Source: an uncultured Eubacteriales bacterium | Lineage (GTDB): Bacteria > Bacillota > Clostridia > Oscillospirales > Acutalibacteraceae | Assembly: GCA_948815685.1 (NCBI GenBank) | Contig: CAQJOC010000066.1 | Span: forward strand, 1 to 5,558 | Direction of reading: 5' to 3' | DNA: 5,558 bases | Part shown: positions 1-5,558 of the stretch, one piece after another | Position numbering within the stretch: the stretch's first letter is position 1 | How the letters are laid out: each line of letters begins with the position of its first letter | Notes under the pieces: generated by a model | What the model was told of the DNA's origin: nothing | Databases searched by the model: none | Seen by the model: only the letters and a program-made list of their open reading frames with translations | Made by a program: the position numbers and the translations under genes

Positions 1-72
1 TCTTTTGATATGATTTTATACTCTCTTTATCTCTTTTGTTTTCCACACTATCTTCTGTCTATCTTCTTTTAG
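1..72 (+). CDS. IS1-family transposase, C-terminal tail (partial)
   Basis: The first 23 codons seen here end with TAG at 70-72 and encode a tail starting SFDMILYSLYLF. They match the C-terminus of the transposase in the adjacent copy except for Leu in place of Pro near the end (HYLLSIFF versus HYLPSIFF). The piece lies after the catalytic Glu region, so it holds no active-site residues. Whether the rest of this copy is intact cannot be judged from the window. Confidence 0.7.
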   Translation, partial: SFDMILYSLYLFCFPHYLLSIFF

Positions 73-79
73 CACTGCC
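1..79 (+). mobile_element. IS1-family element, right end (left part outside window)
   Basis: This is the last 79 bases of an insertion sequence. It is identified because 78 of 79 bases recur at 393-471 at the end of a recognisable IS1-family transposase gene; the only difference is T at 56 versus C at 448. The shared sequence stops exactly after TTTTAGCACTGCC in both places, which marks the right terminus. The minus-strand reading of the end, GGCAGTGCTAAAAG, would be the start of the terminal inverted repeat. The left end and the target duplication lie outside the window. Confidence 0.8.
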
Positions 80-464
80 CTGGATGAATTGTGCATAAAT
101 TTAAAAAAAATCAAATAAAAAATGGATATGGTTGGCAGTAGAACGTGCCACACAGCAAATAAAGGGATTTTATGTAGGTTCGAGAAATACTTCCTGTTTT
201 AAAAAATTTTTTGAAAAAATATCTCACCTTAATGTTAAAACTTATGCTACAGATGCGTGGAAAGCCTATAATTTGTTAACCCCTGAAAAGCATATTACAG
301 ACAAATTTCATACCTATACCGTAGAGCGTACAAACCGACTTCTTCGACATTATTTAGCTCGTTTCTCTCGCAAAACTTATTCTATTTCTAAATCTTTTGA
401 TATGATTTTATACTCTCTTTATCTCTTTTGTTTTCCACACTATCTTCCGTCTATCTTCTTTTAG
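80..464 (+). pseudogene. IS1-family DDE transposase, truncated and frameshifted
   Basis: The product is a DDE-fold transposase of the IS1 (InsB) type. Visible features in order are LDEL at 80-91 with the first Asp at 83-85, the strand WIWLAVERATQQ at 123-158, the second Asp in TYATDAW (252-254), and the catalytic Glu in YTVERTNRLLRHYLARF (324-326). The last is followed by the IS1-typical RKTYSISKS. The short distance between second Asp and Glu (23 residues between them) suits IS1. The gene lacks its N-terminal half, including the DNA-binding region. It is also out of frame: LDELCINLKK is in one frame and the remainder in another, separated by a run of eight A at 103-110. Removing one A restores LKKSNKKWIWLAVER. 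The 110-codon open frame starting at TTG 132 is only the part after the shift, not a real gene start. This copy should be inactive. Confidence 0.85.
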
Positions 465-471
465 CACTGCC
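393..471 (+). repeat. Direct repeat of window bases 1-79
   Basis: This is the second occurrence of the IS right end, in the same orientation as 1-79 and offset by 392 bases, with one mismatch (448). The near identity means the two copies separated recently. The pair could recombine and delete the 392 bases between them. Confidence 0.9.
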
Positions 472-628
472 ATCTTATCCATTCATCTATTTCCGAGCTT
501 TGAGTTTTTAATTTATGTTTAGCATAATTCTCAGTAAATACAATATTCATTTAATTCTTCACATTTGAGTCAACACATAATTCTTTTATTTACTTAAAAG
601 TTCTACCTAGCCATTCTGCATTTGTTGC

Positions 629-645
629 AAACGGAATAACCGTTT
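629..645 (-). terminator. Small hairpin downstream of the large gene, possible weak terminator
   Basis: AAACGG (629-634) and CCGTTT (640-645) form a perfect 6-bp stem with a 5-base loop. The hairpin begins about a dozen bases past the TAA of the minus-strand gene (658-660). On the minus strand it is not followed by a clear T run (GCAACAAATG follows), so it would be a poor intrinsic terminator. The position is suggestive and the sequence only partly supports it. Confidence 0.3.
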
Positions 646-657
646 TACATACCGCTT

Positions 658-2268
658 TTAAACAGTGGCAACTATATTTCTAATAGACTTTATTTCGTTT
701 GAGATATCGCCCCCCTGTTTCGTATATACATTCACAAGTGATGCTACTTTATTAACCACAGTAAATCTTTTCATCTGAGCTTTAAAATTATAATTCTTTA
801 TATTATTTATAGTATTACAAAAATTCCACAGTTCTTGGGCACTTTCGGTTGTGAACTGTTGTGCTCCACCGGCAAACACTTGATATATATGCTTGTTATT
901 TAGTTCGTTTTTTACGTTTTCCCTATTCTCCTTAGAACTATATTTTAATACTTCATCTGTTTCATCTTCATTACAGATTTTGTCTGAATTCTTATTTTGG
1001 CTACAAAGCAAAATGTTCCGGATAGCATCTTTAACCTGTAAAATTGAAATTTTGTCGTCCCACTTATTAAGTCGTATTAATTCTTCTAAATCATTCTTTA
1101 TTTTTGCTTTTTCCTCAGGTAATTCTACTGTATTGGATTCTATACCGTATTCATCAAAAAATAGAAAATCTGATATTGGGTAATTCTGATAAAAATATTT
1201 TTCTTGAACCTTTTTCAATTTATTTAAAATGCTAGTAATTTCTTTATGGTATTTATGTCCTGCTGTATTTAAAGGTGATATCTTATTAACAATATTATCA
1301 ATACCAGTTGTTGTTTGTAGGTACTGGAGGTATCCTTTTGGAAGTAAAGTATGCAAACATTTTCTTTCCATATCATTTAAAGTTTTTTCCGCATCAGGAG
1401 TTTTTATGACATCACTTAATTCTATCTCTGAGGGGGATTGTATTTCGTTTAAAAACCATTCAGATGGTGACTTTTTTTGTTTATCCCAATTCTCTCTCAG
1501 TTTGGAAAATTGCTTTAAGAGTGACTCCATAAATCCCATGACCATAACAAGGCAATTCCATTTATCTACTTGGATTTTTGTTTCTGTTACATTTGGTTCT
1601 ATTGAAGAGTCTTTATGGCCAGTCGGTTCTTCATCGGCACGAGAACCCACAGTATCATAAAGAAAATTTTTCCCCGAACAAACAATAGTTAAATTTCCGT
1701 GTCCCCCGCTATCACCATTGACAATCTGATTTACAATAAAGTAAATTTTCCCACTTTTACGAGATTGTTTCCTAAGATTTTGTACAGTATTCCAATACCT
1801 CCCACTATCCTGGCTACCATCCGATTTATAATAATATATCTTTACACAATCAGCTAAGTCCGGAAACATCCTCTCAATATATCTAATATACAGCTTAACA
1901 AATTCAGGGGTTAACGCTCTATTTCCTTTAGGTCTATTTGTATCCCCTGTATTTTCTACTTGAATATTATTATCCTCTAAATACTTATAAGATTCTTCTG
2001 CCGTCTTTATCACTTTTACAACATTTTTTGTTTTCTTTGAAGTAATTTTTTCATTATTTTCTTCGTAAGCAAAATATTGTTTATTTTTATTTATTAAATC
2101 TACTAAATCATCACGGACTCTTTCAGTATTAATTCCATTTTCGCGATCTACCGAGTTATGCTGTTCCTCCATTTGGGCGATATGAAATCTTATATTTTTA
2201 TTGTCTTCTTTTTCAAATAATTTACTATCATAAATTGGACTTATCATCGTATCATAATTCTTTAACAA
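658..2268 (-). CDS. CE-clan (Ulp1/SENP-like) cysteine peptidase domain protein; probable C-terminal half of a split large effector
   Basis: Numbering is from the TTG at 2268 (536 aa). Residues about 118-252 match the Ulp1/C48 layout. First comes a helix with LTPEFVKLYIRYIERMFP, then a tyrosine-rich strand IYYY (145-147 region), a basic helix, the strand KIYFIVNQIV (174-183), and HGNLTIV with candidate catalytic His190. FLYDTVG follows with Asp205, then IQVDKWNC with oxyanion Gln233 and nucleophile Cys239, and finally a hydrophobic helix VMVMGFMESLL. The Gln-x5-Cys spacing equals that of yeast Ulp1 and human SENP2. Departures from the family are His-Gly in place of His-Trp, Asp-Thr for Asp-Ser and Cys-Leu for Cys-Gly. 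The domain is followed by about 285 residues of mostly charged helical sequence with no recognised domain, and no membrane segment is seen. Known relatives in intracellular bacteria are secreted deubiquitinases, deSUMOylases or acetyltransferases; activity here is inferred. The start is doubtful: there is no convincing ribosome site at TTG 2268 or at ATG 2247, and the frame stays open upstream to 2511, where the preceding gene ends. It is therefore probably the continuation of that gene. Confidence 0.8.
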   Translation of the reverse strand: MLKNYDTMISPIYDSKLFEKEDNKNIRFHIAQMEEQHNSVDRENGINTERVRDDLVDLINKNKQYFAYEENNEKITSKKTKNVVKVIKTAEESYKYLEDNNIQVENTGDTNRPKGNRALTPEFVKLYIRYIERMFPDLADCVKIYYYKSDGSQDSGRYWNTVQNLRKQSRKSGKIYFIVNQIVNGDSGGHGNLTIVCSGKNFLYDTVGSRADEEPTGHKDSSIEPNVTETKIQVDKWNCLVMVMGFMESLLKQFSKLRENWDKQKKSPSEWFLNEIQSPSEIELSDVIKTPDAEKTLNDMERKCLHTLLPKGYLQYLQTTTGIDNIVNKISPLNTAGHKYHKEITSILNKLKKVQEKYFYQNYPISDFLFFDEYGIESNTVELPEEKAKIKNDLEELIRLNKWDDKISILQVKDAIRNILLCSQNKNSDKICNEDETDEVLKYSSKENRENVKNELNNKHIYQVFAGGAQQFTTESAQELWNFCNTINNIKNYNFKAQMKRFTVVNKVASLVNVYTKQGGDISNEIKSIRNIVATV

Positions 2269-2511
2269 CTTACAAAAACTATTCCGGATATTATTAAATT
2301 TTTTTGCTTCGTTTGGATCCTCGATTCCGCTAACATCAAAACTCTCTTTTCCAAAGGATTTAGCAAGTGGCTTTGGAAATTTAGTAAAATCGGTAGCGTT
2401 TTCAATCGAAATTATCCAATCAATAAGTGAACTGTTGCTATCGCGTTTTTTGTATAATGACAGTAATTCATCCCAATTTTTTGATTTTACATAACTTCTT
2501 ATATCATTTTT
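2269..2511 (-). other. Open reading frame linking the two halves of the large gene
   Basis: In the frame of the downstream half, these 81 codons contain no stop; the first stop on the upstream side is TAA at 2512-2514, inside the overlap with the upstream gene. From 2508 down to 2269 they encode 80 residues that look like protein rather than spacer, for example NDIRSYVKSKNWDELLSLYK and LIDWIISIENATDFTKFPK. No spacer, terminator or ribosome site separates the halves. The simplest reading is that this is coding sequence in the middle of one protein of about 1240 aa. Confidence 0.75.
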
Positions 2512-4379
2512 TTATCTTGAAAATTATCTAAATGTAAAATATGGTTTTTACTAAAAAAGTCTGACAAAGATTGGGATTCCATTCCCAAAGATAAGCATGT
2601 CCCAATAAATGATGAAAAACTGCTTTTAAGATCTGCTTGAACTTTATTAAATGCTTTCTCTGGATCTGACTTGAACTGATGATATAATTCTCCTTTGTCA
2701 ATTTTATAATTAGGATAGGATCCATTTGCATAATACGCCTCAACAAAATCTGGGTTATAATCAAAATATGGAGTCAAATCCCCATTATTAACAAAGACAT
2801 CCTTTAATTTTTGAGTATCAATTATTTTTCTCTTGAGATCATCCTTTTTCAATTTTAGCTTTTCTTTTTCTTCTCTTTTTTCATCATTTTTATCTTTATT
2901 TTTGAGTCTTAATTCAACGATTTTAGATAGTTCATTTACATTTTTGGGTAAAGGTTTCCCTCTCCATATAAGACTAGGAAAAGGGTGCTCGTAAGTCATT
3001 TCCGATTTGCCTTCTTTTTCAATATGTTCTTTTAAAACAGTTTTATCGATCGGGATACACACAGATGTATTTGAACTTTCACCTGTAAATTTGCGAAAGG
3101 TAGTACATACACCTGGATATATTTCAAATGCATCTCTAAATCTTAAGAAATCTTTTTTAGTTAAATTTGCTTTTCTAAATGCATCGTGTAGAGCTTTTGC
3201 AATATTTCGAGATTGAGTATCGTTTTCAGGATAAATAACAATAAATCTATATTGTTTAGGAACTTTATTAGTTATCTTGGCATTACCTCTGTAAATCCTT
3301 AGATCTCCTTGCCACTTAAATTCACACTTAAAAGATCCCTTTTTTATAACAGAGTCTACAATTCCGAGAACATAAGCACACACCGGCGGAACTGGCGAAA
3401 TATCAATCTGCCAGCCTTCTTTGCCCCCTTTTTCTGGAAATTTTCGATGCCATATTCCAGTAGCTCCAATAGGCTCCCCTTCCGGTCCTTCTAAAAAATC
3501 AAATTTGGAATTAGCATCTGTTTTAGATTTAATCTCCTCTACATCTGTACTACGGTAAAGTCCACCCATATCTATGTCTTCTTTATTTTCTTCTTTCGTT
3601 ATAGATTGAACAGTTGGCCAAAATGCCCCTTCGTTAGAATATTTGCAATCGCCTTGCCAATTGGCATTAAGATAACTTCTCACATCTTCATTTGATATTT
3701 CTTCTAATTGGCCTTCTAATGACTTAACTTTCTCCTTTAATACAGCTGTTTTTATTTCATTTTTTATTTCTTTTTTTATTTCTTTTGCAGGGCCGTTCAA
3801 GTTTTCTTCATTACTTTTTTCATTATTTACCTCATTTTCCCCTTTATAATTTTCTTCATCGAAATAGTTTTCACTTAGTACTTTATCTTTAAAAAGCGTA
3901 GTTATATATTTTAAAATAGTATCCTTGTTGATCTCAACATCATTCAGAGCTTTCAATTGCACAAAATTTTTCTTGTATAGCATACCAGCTGATTCACATA
4001 TTAATTTATTATGTTTCATCCAAGCTATTATTTTGGGACTAGATTTCACCTCTCGGCAAATCCGAAGTAACTTAAATATTTCAGTTATATCTTCAGAAAT
4101 ATCTGATAAATATTTCAATAATTTTTCTGTATTATCTAATTTTGGGGAACCAGTTTTGAAATTGCTATCTACTAGTTCTTTTTTCCTCATATTGTTGTAA
4201 GTCTGATTAATCCATTGTGATGATTCTAAGCGATTAGATAGTTTTCCTAATTTATCTTTGATTTTATAGGCTTCAGTGCAGTATTCGCTAGATTCATATA
4301 TTTTAAGTATATATTTATTAATTATTTCTTTTACACTTTCTTTGCAAATTATATTTTTGATTTTTTCATTGTTTGGCAT
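2499..4379 (-). CDS. Large multidomain candidate effector, N-terminal half (626 aa), unidentified central domain
   Basis: Start chosen at ATG 4377-4379 because GGGGGAG lies 7 bases upstream. The in-frame ATG at 4406 would put that ribosome site inside the gene. Numbering is from MPNNEKIK. Residues 1-170 are mostly helical and charged. About 173-194 is an acidic Asn/Glu-rich linker. About 199-229 (KEIKKEIKNEIK onward) has heptad-like spacing typical of a coiled coil. About 297-436 looks globular, with EGWQIDISPVPP (321-332), FKCEFKWQGDLRIYRG (350-365), YRFIVIYPENDTQS (377-390), DAFEIYPGV (416-424) and FRKFTGESS (428-436). Its order of strands and helices loosely recalls OspF/SpvC/HopA1-type phospho-lyase-like domains, but the OspF catalytic His position would be Gln, so this is only a hypothesis. 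About 483-526 is a second Lys/Glu-rich segment, then a Tyr/Asp-rich region and a helical tail. No signal peptide or membrane span is seen. The frame stops at 2499-2501, but coding potential continues without a gap in another frame into the CE-clan peptidase half. I do not recognise a named gene. Confidence 0.8.
   Translation of the reverse strand: MPNNEKIKNIICKESVKEIINKYILKIYESSEYCTEAYKIKDKLGKLSNRLESSQWINQTYNNMRKKELVDSNFKTGSPKLDNTEKLLKYLSDISEDITEIFKLLRICREVKSSPKIIAWMKHNKLICESAGMLYKKNFVQLKALNDVEINKDTILKYITTLFKDKVLSENYFDEENYKGENEVNNEKSNEENLNGPAKEIKKEIKNEIKTAVLKEKVKSLEGQLEEISNEDVRSYLNANWQGDCKYSNEGAFWPTVQSITKEENKEDIDMGGLYRSTDVEEIKSKTDANSKFDFLEGPEGEPIGATGIWHRKFPEKGGKEGWQIDISPVPPVCAYVLGIVDSVIKKGSFKCEFKWQGDLRIYRGNAKITNKVPKQYRFIVIYPENDTQSRNIAKALHDAFRKANLTKKDFLRFRDAFEIYPGVCTTFRKFTGESSNTSVCIPIDKTVLKEHIEKEGKSEMTYEHPFPSLIWRGKPLPKNVNELSKIVELRLKNKDKNDEKREEKEKLKLKKDDLKRKIIDTQKLKDVFVNNGDLTPYFDYNPDFVEAYYANGSYPNYKIDKGELYHQFKSDPEKAFNKVQADLKSSFSSFIGTCLSLGMESQSLSDFFSKNHILHLDNFQDKKMI
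2507..2513 (-). other. A7 homopolymer at the frame change (indel or slippage site)
   Basis: The minus strand reads GAT AAA AAA ATG ATA TAA, so the upstream protein ends KKMI and stops at 2499-2501. With one more A, or a -1 slip on the run, it reads GAT AAA AAA AAT GAT ATA AGA and enters the long downstream frame (D-K-K-N-D-I-R). Runs of this length in AT-rich endosymbiont genomes are known sites of both replication indels and corrective transcriptional slippage. It is not the classical A-AAA-AAG heptamer in phase, because the base before the two AAA codons is T. The sequence alone cannot distinguish a dead gene, a sequencing error and slippage rescue. Confidence 0.7.
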
Positions 4380-4386
4380 AATAAAG

Positions 4387-4393
4387 CTCCCCC
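4387..4393 (-). promoter_or_regulatory. Ribosome binding site that fixes the start of the large gene
   Basis: On the minus strand GGGGGAG is followed by the 7-base spacer CTTTATT and then ATG (4379). GGAG at this spacing is a strong Shine-Dalgarno match. It decides for the 4379 start over the upstream ATG at 4406, which is preceded only by AT-rich sequence. Confidence 0.75.
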
Positions 4394-4445
4394 TTTTTCT
4401 CTTCATTATTAATTGTAATTTTCTAATTCTAACCTCTAGCTATGT

Positions 4446-4454
4446 ATTATAACA
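4446..4454 (-). promoter_or_regulatory. Extended -10 promoter element for the large gene
   Basis: The minus strand reads TGTTATAAT, a perfect TATAAT with the TGn extension. It lies 67 bases upstream of the chosen ATG, giving a leader of about 60 bases. The best hexamer at normal -35 distance (TACAAA, 4469-4474) is poor, which is tolerated when the extended -10 is present. The AT richness of the region makes chance matches possible. Confidence 0.5.
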
Positions 4455-5275
4455 TATAACACATAATTTTTGTATCGAAAATACACTATTTATTCTACTT
4501 TTGCAAATTAAATTTATTAATTTATGACAATATACAAAGCATTAAAAGATAATATTTCTTCAAGATTAGTTAGAATGTATTAACACAAAAATAAATATAG
4601 TAAAAATAGAGGCGTACCATAAGAGAGGATGTAATATTAGGGAATTGGTGACACCACCATAATTGTTTTAATGCAAAATACCTTAAAATAACAATTCAAA
4701 AAAATCAGTTTTGTCTCTTTAGCTGTTGGATATCCATGCAAGTGGTACCACCCGATTAGTTTATTGAAGAGTTAATTGATAATACTTTACGGGCATTAAA
4801 AGAAAGGAATGCCATTTACGTAGACATATGATAAAATAGAAAATATAGAATGTAAAAATTGTAAGAGAAGATAAATAAATAAAATCGGGAAAAACGTGAG
4901 CAGGAAGCCAAATGGCCAGCCCTCTTCGCAGAAGATTTAAATACTTATTTTGTTCACTTGAGACCTCCAAAGCTGTCTTTAAAATTTTTGTCAATGCTTT
5001 TAATAACTTTGCCTTACATAAATTTCTTCCATGTGCTAAATCATTGATAGCATCCTGGGAGTACATTTTAAACATGGGAGAATATATAGCTTTATTACTT
5101 AATTTAGATTTGTCAGTGGGAACTCCAATATGATGAAAATTGATTTAATATACTCTCTTTATTCAAATAATTTACTCGATTTATTTTTAAGGTAAGTATG
5201 ATAAAAAATTGTCAAATCTATAACTCGTTACAAATTTGCGCCCCATCAATATTTTCATGGTAGGATTTTTATTTT
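4455..5275. other. Gene-poor region with decayed coding fragments
   Basis: No intact gene is convincing here. Three stretches look like remnants. Plus-strand 4570-4662 encodes 30 residues including EAYHKRGCNIRELVTPP before a stop. Plus-strand 4760-4831 encodes FIEELIDNTLRALKERNAIY and three more residues, with a TAG immediately before it. Minus-strand 5028-5144 resembles a VOC-family start and is listed separately. The minus-strand open frame 4761-5075 covers the last of these, but its C-terminal third (FIYLSSLTIFTFYIFYFIIC) comes from low-complexity AT sequence and should not be taken as a membrane protein. The opposing plus-strand frame 4912-5133 has no recognisable feature. Confidence 0.45.
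5028..5144 (-). pseudogene. Possible remnant of a VOC (glyoxalase-like) protein N-terminus
   Basis: The minus-strand frame opens after TAA (5145-5147) and reads INFHHIGVPTDKSKLSNKA, then IYSPMFKMYSQDAINDLAHG. VOC-superfamily proteins often begin with a first strand of the type F-H-H-I-G-I-P-T followed by a loop and a short -Y-x-P-x-F-K-M-Y segment, where the His is a metal ligand. That is what is seen here. No start codon precedes it in frame; the first ATG, at 5075, would omit the motif. The sequence after LAHG no longer resembles the family. If the match is real, the gene has lost its start and its second half. The match is short and could be chance. Confidence 0.3.
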
Positions 5276-5558
5276 TCATGTGAAGTACCAACGGCCATCC
5301 TTAATGACTATTTGGTTTTCGCTATTGAGAAATTTTACTATAATGTATGTATCATCTTTACTTGTAACAGCACGAACATTAAACTCTTCGGTACATGAGT
5401 CGTAATAAGAAACAGCATCGTGATGAGTACATTCAGGACCATCTATAATGCACATATCCAGTACAACTTTATAATTACCATCACTATCTTGTGCCTCTTG
5501 ATCATAAAATACTTTGCTAGAATTTATATTGTCTTGGGTAGCTTGTTCAAATTCAAAA
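5276..5558 (-). CDS. Unrecognised protein, C-terminal 93 residues (5' end beyond window)
   Basis: A minus-strand frame is open from the right edge of the window (first full codon 5555-5557) to TGA at 5276-5278. No start codon is needed because the gene runs off the edge. Its composition looks genuine: alternating hydrophobic and polar residues such as GNYKVVLDMCII, FNVRAVTSKDDTYIIVKF and the terminal NQIVIKDGRWYFT suggest a beta-rich domain. There are three Cys (positions 36, 43 and 55 of the visible part) and a THHD motif. No family is recognised. It shares orientation with the large gene but is separated from it by about 870 bases of decayed sequence, so co-transcription is unlikely. Confidence 0.65.
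   Translation of the reverse strand, partial: FEFEQATQDNINSSKVFYDQEAQDSDGNYKVVLDMCIIDGPECTHHDAVSYYDSCTEEFNVRAVTSKDDTYIIVKFLNSENQIVIKDGRWYFT

Larger units (their letters stand above)
80..471 (+). mobile_element. 5'-truncated second copy of the same IS1-family element
   Basis: The left half of this copy is missing. It starts abruptly at 80, directly after the right terminus of the first copy, at the codons for the first catalytic Asp of the transposase. It continues to an intact right terminus at 471 (TTTTAGCACTGCC). The arrangement fits insertion of copy one into copy two (nested insertion), with the missing half of copy two lying left of the window. An IS-mediated deletion is the alternative. 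No target duplication can be read beyond 471 because the left end is not visible. Confidence 0.75.

Noticed and set aside
893..1660. Plus-strand open frames of 96 and 143 codons
   Set aside because: They lie antisense within the peptidase half, whose own frame carries recognisable motifs; Ser/Phe/Leu-rich composition is what antisense to a Lys/Glu-rich gene produces.
2507..2513. Canonical programmed -1 frameshift heptamer (A-AAA-AAG)
   Set aside because: The phase is T-AAA-AAA-A and no clear downstream stem-loop or Shine-Dalgarno stimulator was seen; kept only as homopolymer indel or slippage.
2528..4200. Small open frames of 61-91 codons inside 2499-4379 on either strand
   Set aside because: They are shadows of the large gene in other frames with no start signals or family motifs.
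4646..4656. Palindrome TGGTG-A-CACCA as an operator
   Set aside because: Only five base pairs per arm with no second copy nearby and no adjacent promoter for an intact gene.
4661..4696. Inverted repeat AATTGTT/AACAATT as a terminator or recombination site
   Set aside because: Seven AT-rich pairs around a 22-base loop are expected by chance in this composition.
4761..4900. Membrane segment FIYLSSLTIFTFYIFYFIIC as a small membrane protein
   Set aside because: It is translated from low-complexity AT-rich DNA at the end of a frame whose upstream part looks like a broken gene; hydrophobicity here is a composition effect.
4407..5275. A cifA-like partner gene upstream of the CE-clan gene
   Set aside because: No uninterrupted minus-strand frame of suitable length is present; the region is decayed.
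1..5558. tRNA, rRNA, CRISPR array or riboswitch
   Set aside because: No cloverleaf, no conserved rRNA segments, no regularly spaced repeats and no recognisable riboswitch core were seen on either strand.

Overview
The window is AT-rich (roughly 30% G+C by eye). It combines recently duplicated and broken IS1-family elements, one very large gene on the minus strand, and a stretch of decayed sequence. This fits the flexible part of a host-associated or obligate intracellular bacterial genome, for example a symbiont or parasite of amoebae or arthropods. Species cannot be assigned. The large gene has a good Shine-Dalgarno site and an extended -10 promoter, which argues weakly against Bacteroidetes such as Amoebophilus or Cardinium and is compatible with Rickettsiales or Legionellales-like lineages.

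Layout. 1-79 is the right end of one IS1-family element, cut by the window edge. It abuts directly a second, 5'-truncated copy of the same element (80-471), whose DDE transposase also carries a frameshift. 472-657 is a short gene-free spacer with one small hairpin (629-645). 658-4379, minus strand, is filled by two consecutive open frames that look like one gene. The upstream frame (2499-4379, 626 aa) ends right after a run of seven A (minus strand, 2507-2513). The next frame is open from exactly that point through 80 extra codons into the downstream frame (658-2268). Adding one base in the A run, or slipping -1, would give a single protein of about 1240 aa. 4407-5275 has no convincing intact gene. 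It holds the promoter of the large gene and several short coding-like remnants, one resembling the start of a VOC/glyoxalase-family protein. 5276-5558 is the C-terminal 93 codons of an unrecognised minus-strand gene running off the right edge.

The main result is that the downstream frame contains a recognisable CE-clan (Ulp1/SENP-like) cysteine peptidase domain with His, Asp, Gln and Cys in the right order and with the Gln-to-Cys distance of eukaryotic Ulp1/SENP enzymes. In intracellular bacteria such domains are usually secreted effectors acting on host ubiquitin or SUMO, or they act as acetyltransferases. The upstream half has a helical N-terminus, two charged lysine/glutamate-rich linkers and, between them, an unidentified globular domain that loosely resembles the OspF/SpvC/HopA1 phospho-lyase-like fold. 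The whole is best read as a large multidomain candidate effector, either freshly inactivated or expressed through homopolymer slippage.
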